A stretch of DNA of 64,000 nucleotides from assembly GCF_025960985.1 (NCBI RefSeq), contig NZ_JAOQMX010000017.1, positions 1 through 64,000 of the forward strand, written 5' to 3'. Numbering within the stretch: position 1 is the first letter of the stretch; the number at the start of each line of letters is the position of its first letter. This document shows positions 28,468 to 37,593 of this stretch, piece after piece. The DNA is from Flavobacterium psychraerolatum (lineage in GTDB: Bacteria; Bacteroidota; Bacteroidia; Flavobacteriales; Flavobacteriaceae). The notes beneath the pieces were generated by a model that was given only the letters and a program-made list of their open reading frames with translations, had not been told where the DNA came from and did no database searches. The translations under genes were made by a program, and so were the position numbers.

Positions 28468-29607
28468 ATGAAACCATTACAAGATATATTAATCGTTGAT
28501 TTGAGTCAGTTTTTATCGGCTCCTTCAGCAACTTTGCGATTAGCCGATTTGGGCGCACGTGTCATTAAAGTCGAACGTCCAGAAACAGGTGATATTTGCC
28601 GTCAATTATATGTTTCGAATGTAATATTGAACGGAGAATCCACTGTTTTTAGAGCTATTAATCGAAATAAAGAAAGTTTTCAGGCCGATTTAAAGGTCGA
28701 AAAAGATAAAGAACAAGTTTTAAAATTAATCGAAAAAGCCGATGTTTTGGTGCACAATTTCCGTCCAGGAGTGATTGAGCGCTTGGGATTTGATTATGAA
28801 ACCATCAAAAAAATAAATCCATCGATTGTCTATGGTGATATTTCTGGTTACGGTCCTGAAGGTCCGTGGAAAAGTAAGCCAGGACAAGATTTGCTCGTAC
28901 AATCCTTATCTGGTGTGACTTGGTTGAACGGAAAAATATCCGATGGACCTGTACCAGTTGGTTTGGCAATTGTAGATATCTTGGCAGGAGCCCATTTGGC
29001 ACAAGGTATTTTGGCTGGATTAATCAAAAAAGCAAAAACTGGCGAAGGTTCAAAAGTATCCATTAGCATGTTGGAGTCTATTCTTGATTTTCAATTTGAG
29101 TCGATTACTACTTTTTACCATGATGGTGGCGCGCCTACTATTCGTCCAGAAAGCAATAGTGCACACGCCTATTTAGGTGCGCCTTATGGTGTGTACCAAA
29201 CGGCATCGGGCTATATGTCACTTGCCATGGGAGCCATTCCGTTTGTTGGAGAATTGATTGGATGCGATGCTTTGGCCGCTTATCCAGAACGTGCTAGTTG
29301 GTTTACAGAACGTAACGAAATCAAGAAAATATTGGCCAATCACTTATTGATAAACACCACAGAACACTGGTTGAGTTTGTTGGAACCTGCTGATATTTGG
29401 TGTGCAAAAATCATGAACTGGGACGAACTTTTTGCTCACGACGGATTCAAGATTTTAGAAATGATTCAGAAAGTAAAAATGGGAGATGGTTTTGAATATG
29501 AAACGACACGTTGCCCAATTAAAATTGACGGACAATACATGAAATCTAGTTTGGGTTCCCCTGCATTAGGAGAACACACACAAGCTATTATCAAAGAAAT
29601 GTTGTAA
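28468..29607 (+). CDS. Family III (CaiB/BaiF) CoA-transferase, subunit or paralogue 2
   Basis: The 379-residue paralogue of the previous gene shares the motifs [40 protein letters not shown] and GYGPEGPW, and has catalytic D141 in [12 protein letters not shown]. Both keep the large and small domain layout of formyl-CoA transferase-like proteins but are shorter than Frc (about 430 residues). The stop is one base before the ATG of the second solute-binding-like gene, so expression is tightly coupled. Confidence 0.9.
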   Translation: MKPLQDILIVDLSQFLSAPSATLRLADLGARVIKVERPETGDICRQLYVSNVILNGESTVFRAINRNKESFQADLKVEKDKEQVLKLIEKADVLVHNFRPGVIERLGFDYETIKKINPSIVYGDISGYGPEGPWKSKPGQDLLVQSLSGVTWLNGKISDGPVPVGLAIVDILAGAHLAQGILAGLIKKAKTGEGSKVSISMLESILDFQFESITTFYHDGGAPTIRPESNSAHAYLGAPYGVYQTASGYMSLAMGAIPFVGELIGCDALAAYPERASWFTERNEIKKILANHLLINTTEHWLSLLEPADIWCAKIMNWDELFAHDGFKILEMIQKVKMGDGFEYETTRCPIKIDGQYMKSSLGSPALGEHTQAIIKEML

Positions 29608-29608
29608 A

Positions 29609-30847
29609 ATGAGTAAACCAAAATTTAAAATAGCCGTACGTAAATTTGATGCTTTCGAAACTTCCATAATAAAAATATGGGAGGCTTTTTGTGCCGAAAC
29701 GGGATGTGATTTTGAATTGGAAGCAACCGCCTTTGATTTGCACCCCTTGTATGATACTATTTTAAAAAACAAAGGATTAGCAAATGGAACTTGGGATGTT
29801 TCTTTAATCAATACCGATTGGATTACAGAAGCTTTTGCAACGAATGCCGTCGAAGATTTAACACCTTATATCGCTGCACATTCACCCGCTGATTTCCCCG
29901 AAGGTTGGTCAGAATCCTTGTTGTACAAACAACGATTTGAAGGCAAAACCGTTGGATTACCTTTTCATGATGGACCTGAATGTTTGATTTATCGAAAGGA
30001 TTTATTCGACACAATGGAAGAGCAAATTGCTTTTTATGGTTTACATGGAAAAAAATTGGAAGTTCCCAAAACTTGGGATGACTTGATGGAAGTGGCCGAA
30101 TTTTTTAACCGACCGGATCAAGGTTTGTACGGAACCACATTTGCCGCTTATCCTGACGGACACAATACTGTTTTTGATTTCTGCCTACAATTATGGACTC
30201 GTGGAGGCGATCTGTTCGATTCGAATAAAAAAATAAAGATCAATACCCAAATTGCTATCGAAGGTATGGAGTTTTACCGTTCAGCATTGAAGAACACCAA
30301 AGCTATTCACCCTGATTCTCGCGAATTTGATTCGGTTAAGTCCGGAATGGCTTTCGCCAACGGAAACTTGGCGATGATGGTCAATTGGTTTGGTTTTGCC
30401 TCTTTTGGTGAAGTATATCCCGATTCGAAAGTGAAAGGCAAAATCGATGTGACGAATGTTCCTGCGGGTCCGAATGGCGAAGGAGTATCGCTCAACGCCT
30501 ATTGGATGTACGTAATTGGAAAAGGAAGCACCAATAAAGACCTTGCCTACAATTTTATACAATTTGCTGTAAATGCAAAAAACGATAAACTACTTACTTT
30601 GGAAGGCGGAATTGGTTGTAGAAAATCAACTTGGCACGATAAAGAAGTAAACGAACTGGTTCCCTATTATTACAAATTAGAGGAATTACATAAAAATACC
30701 CGCTCCCTACCCCGCAAAAGCAATTGGTCTGAAATTGCAGACGTAATTGACCAGATTGTTGTGGAAGTAATCAATAGCGACAAAAGCATTGCATTTATTT
30801 TGGAGGAAGCGCAAGGGAAGATTGATTTGATTGAAAAAAATGATTAA
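29609..30847 (+). CDS. Solute-binding-protein fold protein without signal peptide (2)
   Basis: The 412-residue family 1 solute-binding homologue shows IIKIWEAFCAETGCDFELEATAF, WDVSLINTDWITEAF, VEDLTPYI, VGLPFHDGPECLIYRKDLFD, VPKTWDDLMEVAEFF, MAFANGNLAMMVNWFG and NAYWMYVIGKGSTNKDLAYNFIQFA. These are standard sugar-ABC binding-protein landmarks. It begins MSKPKFKIAVRKF: no signal peptide, and an earlier start is impossible because the CoA-transferase stop lies one base upstream. The ligand cleft words (HDGPE, NWFG) are kept, so ligand binding is likely, but in the cytoplasm. Confidence 0.82.
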   Translation: MSKPKFKIAVRKFDAFETSIIKIWEAFCAETGCDFELEATAFDLHPLYDTILKNKGLANGTWDVSLINTDWITEAFATNAVEDLTPYIAAHSPADFPEGWSESLLYKQRFEGKTVGLPFHDGPECLIYRKDLFDTMEEQIAFYGLHGKKLEVPKTWDDLMEVAEFFNRPDQGLYGTTFAAYPDGHNTVFDFCLQLWTRGGDLFDSNKKIKINTQIAIEGMEFYRSALKNTKAIHPDSREFDSVKSGMAFANGNLAMMVNWFGFASFGEVYPDSKVKGKIDVTNVPAGPNGEGVSLNAYWMYVIGKGSTNKDLAYNFIQFAVNAKNDKLLTLEGGIGCRKSTWHDKEVNELVPYYYKLEELHKNTRSLPRKSNWSEIADVIDQIVVEVINSDKSIAFILEEAQGKIDLIEKND

Positions 30848-31080
30848 CGATTGGTGATTAACGATTGCTGATTTTTGATTTGTTGGAACGGGGAAAATGA
30901 TTAACGATTTTTGACTAACGATTTTTGATTTCTGATTTGTTGGAACGGGGAAAAAGATTAACGATTTTTGATCAACAATTGTTGATTTTTGATTTGTTCG
31001 AAGCGTAAAAGTGAATTAAGATTTGATTTTTGAAATTGACTTTTGAAATTGATTTTTGAAGTTTGACCTTTGACCTTTGA
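30848..31080. repeat. Degenerate tandem repeats (30848-31080)
   Basis: Three imperfect units contain GATTAACGATTTTTGA, GATTTGTTGGAACGGGGAAA and variants, followed by short TTTTGAAATTGA and TGACCTT iterations. There is no coding potential. Together with the palindromic repeat that follows it separates the second binding-protein gene from the oxidoreductase gene, so those may need their own promoter. Confidence 0.6.
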
Positions 31081-31207
31081 TTCTCGCGTGAGGGATTGAA
31101 GTGGAGCTCTTTTTTTATCAATTGCCTCGGGTTTAAACCCGAGGCAATTGATAAAAAAAAGCGGGAACGAAAAGCCCGACCCGAAGTTTACGGAGGGGCA
31201 CGCCCAA
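31081..31207 (+). repeat. Palindromic dispersed repeat, copy A (50-bp perfect palindrome core)
   Basis: From left to right: GCGTGAGGGAT, GAGCTC, a perfect 50-bp palindrome at 31110-31159 (outer T7/A7, inner ATCAATTGCC and CTCGGGTTT), AGCGGGAACGAAAAGCCCG plus ACCCG, and GGGGCACGCCCAAAT. Copy B at 34429-34580 has the same flanks in inverse orientation but a different palindromic core. The stem could also act as a terminator. Confidence 0.7.
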
Positions 31208-31236
31208 ATAAAAAATACTATTAAAAAAAACAGATA

Positions 31237-32307
31237 ATGGATATTAACTACAAACCAACATTACCCATTGAAAATCGTCCGATTTACATTATTGGAGCGG
31301 GCGGAATTGTGCGTGATGCGCATTTGCCTGCTTACAAAAGTGTGGGCTTTACGATTGCGGGAATCACCAATAGAACTCGCGAAAGAGCGGAGGAATTGGC
31401 AAAGAAATTTGCGATTCCGACTGTCTATGAAACGGTTGCCGATATGGTCAAAGATGCTCCTTCGTACGCTATTTATGATTTGACCCTTATGCCGAATCAG
31501 TTTGTGCAAACATTGGAGCAATTGCCTGACGAAGCAGCAGTTTTGATTCAGAAACCCATGGGAGATGATTTTGAGCAAACTTTGGCGATTTTGGGAGTTT
31601 GTAGAAGAAAAAAACTAAAGGCAGCCGTAAATTGTCAGATGCGTTTTGCACCCTATATTATGGCGGCAAAAGACATCATCGACCGAGGATTGATTGGCGA
31701 ATTGTACGATTTTGAAGTGCGTTTGTCCATATATACCCCTTGGGAATATTTCCCGAATGTGGTGAATCACCCGAGATTGGAAATTCAGCAACACAGCATT
31801 CATTATATTGATTTGATTCGCTCGTTTTTAGGTAACCCAAAAAAAGTGTATTCGAAAACCTTACGAAATCCAGGTAAAACAATGTCGTCTACTCGTACGA
31901 CGACGATTATGGATTATAATGATGCGATGCGAGCAATTATCAACACCAACCACGACCATAATTTTGGCGAGAAAAACCAAGAAAGTTTTGTGAAATGGGA
32001 AGGTACCAAAGGAGCTATCAAAGCTCGAATAGGATTGCTACTAGACTACCCAAATGGCAAACCCGATTTGTTTGAGTACTGCATTGTAACCGAAGGAGAA
32101 AAACCAAAATGGATTGAAGTGCCGCTAAAAGGCTCTTGGTTCCCCGATGCATTTGTGGGAACAATGGCGTCCTTAATGCGATTTGTAGAAGGTTCTACCA
32201 CCGAATTACCCACTAGCGTGGAAGATGTGGTGCACTCGATGGCAATCGTAGAAGCTGCCTATGAATCGAATGACAACGGAGGTATTTTACCCAATTATTC
32301 TATTTAA
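31237..32307 (+). CDS. Gfo/Idh/MocA family NAD(P)-dependent oxidoreductase
   Basis: The 356-residue product has a Rossmann fold with IYIIGAGGIVRDAHLPAYKS, then GITNRTRERAEELAKKF, and IQKPMGDDFEQTL, where most members have EKP. The C-terminal domain (VNCQMRFAPYIMAAKDIIDRG) is of MocA type. Such enzymes oxidise or reduce hydroxyl groups of sugars, inositols or sugar acids. It is 11 bases from the MaoC-type gene, so the two form a unit, probably part of the IclR-linked pathway although repeats separate it from the upstream genes. Confidence 0.87.
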   Translation: MDINYKPTLPIENRPIYIIGAGGIVRDAHLPAYKSVGFTIAGITNRTRERAEELAKKFAIPTVYETVADMVKDAPSYAIYDLTLMPNQFVQTLEQLPDEAAVLIQKPMGDDFEQTLAILGVCRRKKLKAAVNCQMRFAPYIMAAKDIIDRGLIGELYDFEVRLSIYTPWEYFPNVVNHPRLEIQQHSIHYIDLIRSFLGNPKKVYSKTLRNPGKTMSSTRTTTIMDYNDAMRAIINTNHDHNFGEKNQESFVKWEGTKGAIKARIGLLLDYPNGKPDLFEYCIVTEGEKPKWIEVPLKGSWFPDAFVGTMASLMRFVEGSTTELPTSVEDVVHSMAIVEAAYESNDNGGILPNYSI

Positions 32308-32318
32308 AATAAAGAAAC

Positions 32319-32762
32319 ATGCATATACTATCACGATTTTACGAAGATTACGAACTAGGAAGCAAAAGAGAAACTTTTGGACGAACCATAACCGAAACCG
32401 ATTTTGTGGTTCATGCAGGACATACAGGCGATTTTTTTCCGCATCATATGGATGCTGAATGGTGCAAAACACAACCCTTCAAACAACGAATTGCTCACGG
32501 AACTTTGACTTTTAGCGTGGGAATCGGAATGACCGCTACAGAAATTAATCCAGAGGCTTTTTCTAAAGGCTATGATCGTTTGCGTTTTGTAAAACCAGTT
32601 TATATTGGTGATACCATAAACGTGGTGATTACCATTAGCGAAAAGAAAGATTCCAACAAACCCGAATTTGGACAGATAAACGAGCATGTCGAAATTTTCA
32701 ATCAAAATGGTGATTTAGTACTAGTGTGCGACCATATCTTATTAGCAAAAAAGAAAATATAA
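32319..32762 (+). CDS. MaoC-like (hot-dog fold) hydratase/dehydratase
   Basis: The 147-residue single hot-dog domain carries the hydratase-2 style Asp/His pair: D38 and H43 in [12 protein letters not shown]. It also has the helix [12 protein letters not shown] and the strand pattern [20 protein letters not shown]. MaoC proteins hydrate enoyl-CoA thioesters (R-specific) or dehydrate hydroxyacyl-CoA such as methylmalyl- or itaconyl-CoA types. With the CoA-transferases upstream it suggests activation of an acid to a CoA ester followed by (de)hydration. The exact substrate is unknown. Confidence 0.87.
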   Translation: MHILSRFYEDYELGSKRETFGRTITETDFVVHAGHTGDFFPHHMDAEWCKTQPFKQRIAHGTLTFSVGIGMTATEINPEAFSKGYDRLRFVKPVYIGDTINVVITISEKKDSNKPEFGQINEHVEIFNQNGDLVLVCDHILLAKKKI

Positions 32763-32848
32763 CTTTTGTTCTACTATAATGGACATATGTGAAGGCCTTC
32801 CTTAGCGGTTTCGTCTATGTTTGTACAACCAAAAAACTACAAAATATT

Positions 32849-34414
32849 ATGAAAAATACTGTTTTAGGATTAGTGTCTATTGCATTAGTATCCTGCAATG
32901 CACAACAGAAAACAACCCAAAATAAAGTTGCAGACAAGAAAATCGAATACAAAGCCGATTGGAAATCATTGGAACAACATAAAACACCAGAATGGTTCTT
33001 GGATGCTAAATTCGGAATCTATTGCCATTGGGGACCGTACTCGGTTCCAGAATATAAAAACGAATGGTACTCGCACTGGATGTACGTGAACAAGGACAAC
33101 CCAGAAGCTAAAAATGGGAAAGAAAGTGAATATTACACACACCATGTGAAAACTTATGGGCCATTGGATAAATTTGGTTACAAAGATTTCATTCCGATGT
33201 TTAAAGCAGAGAAATTTGACCCTGCAGCTTGGGCAGATTTATTTGAAAAATCAGGTGCAAAATTCTCCGGACCCGTTTCTGAACATGCCGATGGTTTTGC
33301 GATGTGGGATAGTGATTTGACCAAATGGGATGCCAAAGAAATGGGACCTAAACGTGATATCATGGGCGAATTGTCTAAAGAAATCAGAAAAAGAGGGATG
33401 AAATTTATCGCTACTTTTCACCGTCAATGGTTGTATGCTTGGTACCCAACTTGGGATGAAACTACTGATGCATCAGACCCAAGATATGCTGGTTTATATG
33501 GTCCAAAAGTTAAAAAAGGTGATTTCCTTTTCCCAGACAATCCAAATAGAAAAAAACTAGGAGCGGCATCTTATTACCCTTTGGCTGACGAACAATTTAA
33601 CAAAGAATGGTTGGATCGTTTGAAGGAGATTACCAATAAGTACAACCCAGATATGGTTTGGTTTGATAATAAAATGGACATTATCGGAGAAGACTACCGC
33701 AAAGAATTCCTAGAGTATTATTACAACCATGCGGAGAAGAAAAATCAAGAAGTAGTGTCAACTTACAAATTTCATGATTTTGCCGAAGGCACTGCTGTTC
33801 TAGATTTGGAACGAGCAAGAATGAGTGAGAAAAAAGATTTTCCGTGGTTGACAGATGATTCTATTGACTGGAAATCATGGTCACACATTTCTGACCCAAA
33901 CTACAAATCGACCAATCGATTGCTTGATTTCTTGATTGATGTAGTGAGTAAAAACGGAGCGGTTCTGTTGAATATCACACCAAAAGCGAATGGTGAAATT
34001 CCAGAGCCGGTCAAAGAACGTTTGCTACAAATGGGAGATTGGTTGAGAACCAATGGAGAAGCCATTTACGGAACACGTACTTTTGATATCTACGGAGAAG
34101 GTGATGCAGAAGTAAAAGAAGGCCATTTGAGTGAAGACAAAAATGCTGATAATACGGCCAAAGATATTCGTTTTACTAGAAAAGGAGAGGTTGTTTATGC
34201 CACGGTTCTAGATTGGCCGGCAGAAAATCAATTGGTGATCCACTCGTTCAAAAAAGGAAGTCCGTATTTGACCAAAGGAATCGAATCGATTGAATTTTTG
34301 GCTAACAAGAAAAAAATGAAATTCACAGTGGAGAACGACGGATTACACATTCAACTCCCAAAAGAAAAAGTAGGTGATTATGCTTTTGCATTCAAAATAA
34401 CACCAAAGAAATAA
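32849..34414 (+). CDS. GH29 alpha-L-fucosidase/alpha-L-galactosidase-type lipoprotein (1)
   Basis: The start at 32849 (MKNTVLGLVSIALVSC) gives a lipoprotein signal with C16 as lipidated residue; the open frame begins 60 bases earlier. The 521-residue product has the GH29 barrel: WFLDAKFGIYCHWGPYSVPEYKNEWY, SEHADGFAMWDSDLTKWDA and nucleophile D273 in MVWFDNKMD. It removes alpha-L-fucose or, in red-algal systems, alpha-L-galactose. A sulfatase follows, but a repeat with a strong hairpin stands between them. A paralogue is at 44578. Confidence 0.88.
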   Translation: MKNTVLGLVSIALVSCNAQQKTTQNKVADKKIEYKADWKSLEQHKTPEWFLDAKFGIYCHWGPYSVPEYKNEWYSHWMYVNKDNPEAKNGKESEYYTHHVKTYGPLDKFGYKDFIPMFKAEKFDPAAWADLFEKSGAKFSGPVSEHADGFAMWDSDLTKWDAKEMGPKRDIMGELSKEIRKRGMKFIATFHRQWLYAWYPTWDETTDASDPRYAGLYGPKVKKGDFLFPDNPNRKKLGAASYYPLADEQFNKEWLDRLKEITNKYNPDMVWFDNKMDIIGEDYRKEFLEYYYNHAEKKNQEVVSTYKFHDFAEGTAVLDLERARMSEKKDFPWLTDDSIDWKSWSHISDPNYKSTNRLLDFLIDVVSKNGAVLLNITPKANGEIPEPVKERLLQMGDWLRTNGEAIYGTRTFDIYGEGDAEVKEGHLSEDKNADNTAKDIRFTRKGEVVYATVLDWPAENQLVIHSFKKGSPYLTKGIESIEFLANKKKMKFTVENDGLHIQLPKEKVGDYAFAFKITPKK

Positions 34415-34428
34415 CTTTAAAAAGCATT

Positions 34429-34580
34429 TGGGCGTGACCCGCTGAAAAACGCGGGTCGGGCTTTTCGTTCCCGCTTTTTTTTATTTGGTGAAAAAACCAA
34501 ATAAAAAAAGAGCTACACTACAAACGAAGTTCACAGAACACCGCTAAAAAATAAAAGTATAGTGAGGTAATCCCTCACGC
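34429..34580 (-). repeat. Palindromic dispersed repeat, copy B (inverted relative to copy A)
   Basis: On the minus strand: GCGTGAGGGAT, GTAGCTC, T7-ATTTGGT, loop, ACCAAAT-A7, GCGGGAACGAAAAGCCCG plus ACCCG, and CACGCCCAAAT. The flanks match copy A (31081-31207) while the stem differs. Copies A and B bracket the oxidoreductase, MaoC and GH29 genes as inverted repeats 3.2 kb apart. The GCGGGTCGGGCTTTTCG segment can also terminate GH29 transcription. Confidence 0.7.
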
Positions 34581-34626
34581 AAAGCATACAAGAGGTAAAA
34601 TCTTTATAAATAGTAAAATTTAAAAC

Positions 34627-36213
34627 ATGAAAAAGACAGGATTATCAATCGCCTTGGCAGTACTCCTTTTTTGTCAATTGGGTATTAGTCAAGGTTCGCA
34701 TAAGAAGCAACCCAACATCATTTACATCATGTCAGACGACCACACTTCGCAAGCTATTGGCGCTTATGGAGGACGATTGGCAAAATTGAATCCAACACCC
34801 AATATCGACAAATTAGCGGCCGAGGGAATGTTGTTTGAAAATGCTTTTGTTACCAATTCGATTTGTACGCCAAGTCGTGCATGTATCATTTCTGGACAAT
34901 ATTCACAAACCAATGGTGTTTTGGATTTGGATGGAGAAATCAATCCTGCCAAAGAATATTTACCCATGGAAATGAAAAAGTTGGGTTATACGACCGCTAT
35001 GATTGGGAAATGGCATTTAAAAAATGAACCTTCAGCCTTTGATTATTATAAAATTTTAGAAGGTCAAGGTAAGTATTTTAATCCCACTTTTTATGAAAAA
35101 GGAAAAGGTGAATGGATGAAAAACGAAGTGAAATCAGTGGGTCATTCGACCGATGTGATTACCGATATCGCTTTGGATTATCTTAAAAAAAGGGATAAAT
35201 CGAAACCGTTTTTCATTATGCAACATTACAAAGCACCGCATGATATGTTTGAGTTTGCACCACGATATGCAGATTATTTAAAAGATGTTGAAATTCCAGA
35301 ACCAGCGAGTTTGTATTTTCAACCCAATTTTGGTTCAGAAGCCACGGTTGGTAAGAACGGAAAATTACGTGCGGTTATTGGAAGTTCGGTTTCAGACCGA
35401 CATTTGTATCGTAATTATGTAAATATGCTTTTGAAGGATACTGTTTCTGGAACAATCGCTACTCATTTAGCTTATCAAGAATACTTAAAAAGATATTTAA
35501 GATGTGTCAAAGGTGTGGATGATAATTTGGCTCGATTGTTCGATTATCTAAAAAAAGAAGGGCTTTGGGAAAATACCGTAATCGTATATACTGGCGACCA
35601 AGGAATGATGCTTGGTGAACATGATTTGATTGACAAACGCTGGATGTACGACGAATCGATGCGCATGCCGTTTATTGTTCATTATCCAAAAATGGTCAAA
35701 GCAGGTTCCAAAACCGATTTACTCATAAACAATACCGACTTTGCTCCTACTCTAATCGAATTGGCAAAAGGTAAAAAACCTTCGTACATGCAAGGGTTTA
35801 GCTTTATAAATACCTTGGAAGGAAAAGCAGAAAAAGACTGGAGAACAGCAACTTATTATCGGTATTGGATGCATAACATTCACCACTGGGTTCCTGCGCA
35901 TTTTGGTGTTCGAACCAAACAATATAAGTTAATCTTTTTCTATGCCAAACATTACTTACCAGAAGCCGAATGGAATAAATTTTATTGGAATAAAGAAATG
36001 CGTATTTATGGCTATAACACGCCTGTAGCTTGGGAATTTTATGATTTAAAAAATGATCCTGAAGAAGTGAACAACCGTTACAAAGACCCAAAATACAAGG
36101 ATATTATTGCTTCATTAAAAGAAGAAATTTTAAAACAACGCAAAGAATTAAATGAAACGGATGTCAATTATCCAGAGATTCAAAAGGTGATTGATAAACA
36201 TTGGAATGATTAA
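34627..36213 (+). CDS. S1-family sulfatase (FGly type), exported
   Basis: The 528-residue product has a signal peptide (LSIALAVLLFCQLGISQG), the metal-binding IIYIMSDDHTSQAIGAYGG, and the formylglycine motif with C80 in CTPSRACIISGQ. Further landmarks are GKWHLKNEPS, a metal-site YTGDQGMMLGEHDLIDKRWMYDE and a C-terminal ALK-like PEEVNNRY. It removes sulfate esters from polysaccharide fragments in the periplasm or at the surface and needs an FGly-generating enzyme (not in the window). Its position after GH29 suggests sulfated galactan or fucan fragments. Confidence 0.9.
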   Translation: MKKTGLSIALAVLLFCQLGISQGSHKKQPNIIYIMSDDHTSQAIGAYGGRLAKLNPTPNIDKLAAEGMLFENAFVTNSICTPSRACIISGQYSQTNGVLDLDGEINPAKEYLPMEMKKLGYTTAMIGKWHLKNEPSAFDYYKILEGQGKYFNPTFYEKGKGEWMKNEVKSVGHSTDVITDIALDYLKKRDKSKPFFIMQHYKAPHDMFEFAPRYADYLKDVEIPEPASLYFQPNFGSEATVGKNGKLRAVIGSSVSDRHLYRNYVNMLLKDTVSGTIATHLAYQEYLKRYLRCVKGVDDNLARLFDYLKKEGLWENTVIVYTGDQGMMLGEHDLIDKRWMYDESMRMPFIVHYPKMVKAGSKTDLLINNTDFAPTLIELAKGKKPSYMQGFSFINTLEGKAEKDWRTATYYRYWMHNIHHWVPAHFGVRTKQYKLIFFYAKHYLPEAEWNKFYWNKEMRIYGYNTPVAWEFYDLKNDPEEVNNRYKDPKYKDIIASLKEEILKQRKELNETDVNYPEIQKVIDKHWND

Positions 36214-36404
36214 ATTCTTTAAATTATTCAACAAGATAGTAATGTATTTTTTAGGTAAGGTGATGGTTTAAAAAGAGTAAAATCAAAAATACTATTCGAA
36301 CAGATAACGGCTGAAATCAATTCATTGCAATGTTTTATTCGATTTAAAAATACGACAATATACAATTGTACTTAAGTTATCAATCAATAGTAATATAGAT
36401 GATT

Positions 36405-36455
36405 TAAAAAAAACAGGCCTCATAATCTTTCGATTTTGAGGCCTGTTCATTTAAA
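36405..36455. terminator. Bidirectional terminator between sulfatase and GH16
   Basis: ACAGGCCTCA / TGAGGCCTGT stem with A- and T-rich flanks, between the convergent sulfatase and GH16 genes. The rest of 36214-36471 shows no gene. Confidence 0.85.
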
Positions 36456-36471
36456 AAAAATTAAGTTTTAC

Positions 36472-37593
36472 TTAATTTTTCATAATCTTAATTTTTTCCG
36501 AATTATTCTCTCCGTTTAAAATTAAAAAATAGATTCCAGATTTTAAAGATGATACATTTACATTGTACTCTGCTGATCCGACTGCAATTTTACCTTGCGC
36601 TACTGATCTACCTAAAGGATCTATAATACTATAGGAATTATAATCGTTTTCTGATTTTAAGGTTACCTGCAATAAATTCGAAACTGGATTTGGTGACACA
36701 GAAGTTTTGTAATTATAAGTTTCTGATTTAAGCTTAGACTCGACTTCTTTTCCTGTAATATTAGCCAATGTATATGTATTTATCCAATCTACATACATCG
36801 TGCTTTGAGCCGCATTTGCCAAATCGCTTCTTACTGCAAGGCCACCAAGATAATCAAATGGACCTGTCCATAAATCCCAAATAATATTCTGGGCTAATGT
36901 AAAAACACCAGTGGTTGTCAAACTACCCGCTGGAGCTCCATTAATGTAAAATTGTACATTTTTAGAATCTTTCCAATAGCAGCCAAGAACTTGATAAGTA
37001 TTCCATTTTACTCCCTTTGCAGGATTACCAGCAGGGAGGTTTCTATTGTCAAAATTACCAGCATTTCTTTCAGTAACCCCATCCTTAACTATGAAATATT
37101 GAGAATACATTGTGTAAGGTCTGTATGTCTGGCTAGTGATTGAAGGTTTTGGATTATTCTCGCAAATATCAATTTCATCACGGTTATTTGCATCCCCATT
37201 ATTTAACCAATAAGTAGAATAAGCAGAAATATTAGCCGCTTTAATTCGGCATTCAGTGTACATAGGAAACCCTACTTTTGCTTTAGATTGTACTCGAGAA
37301 GACTGAAACCACGCTCCTGAGTTACTTTGTCCATTATCTGTCGCTTTGATCCATAAATTCCCACCTGAGACGCCCGAATTGTTATTATTCATAAGAGTCG
37401 GTGTTCCTGCGTAATTCCAAGTAGATTTTTCCCATTTCGAAGTATCAAAGGATCCGTTAAAATCATCTGAAAGATATGTAGCTTTTACCCACTTTTTTCC
37501 AGAAGGGGCGGCTGGTTGCGCAACAATAGTAGTAACAGTAAAGAATAATGTCAACAGTCCTAAACTGATTTTTTGTAATTTTTTTAATTTCAT
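36472..37593 (-). CDS. GH16 endo-galactanase (agarase/porphyranase type) with T9SS sorting domain
   Basis: The start MKLKKLQKISLGLLTLFF at 37593 gives a signal peptide (cleavage near IVAQ); an upstream ATG at 37629 adds 12 residues. The GH16 domain spans about residues 35-290, with catalytic E140, D142 and E145 in DEIDICEN, and CYWKDSKNVQFYINGAP is typical of agarase/porphyranase branches. The last 75 residues are a type A T9SS domain (SVSPNPVSNLLQVTL, SSLKSGIYFLIL, KIKIMKN), so the enzyme should be exported across the outer membrane. It cuts internal beta-1,4 bonds of agar- or porphyran-like galactans; which one cannot be told. Confidence 0.88.
   Translation of the reverse strand: MKLKKLQKISLGLLTLFFTVTTIVAQPAAPSGKKWVKATYLSDDFNGSFDTSKWEKSTWNYAGTPTLMNNNNSGVSGGNLWIKATDNGQSNSGAWFQSSRVQSKAKVGFPMYTECRIKAANISAYSTYWLNNGDANNRDEIDICENNPKPSITSQTYRPYTMYSQYFIVKDGVTERNAGNFDNRNLPAGNPAKGVKWNTYQVLGCYWKDSKNVQFYINGAPAGSLTTTGVFTLAQNIIWDLWTGPFDYLGGLAVRSDLANAAQSTMYVDWINTYTLANITGKEVESKLKSETYNYKTSVSPNPVSNLLQVTLKSENDYNSYSIIDPLGRSVAQGKIAVGSAEYNVNVSSLKSGIYFLILNGENNSEKIKIMKN

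Noticed and set aside
31110..31159. Perfect palindrome as a simple terminator only
   Set aside because: It is part of a larger repeat whose flanks recur at 34429-34580, so termination may be secondary.
27308..32762. Itaconate degradation cluster (CoA-transferase plus MaoC hydratase)
   Set aside because: No citramalyl-CoA lyase (CitE-like) gene is present, and the transporter and oxidoreductase are of sugar type.
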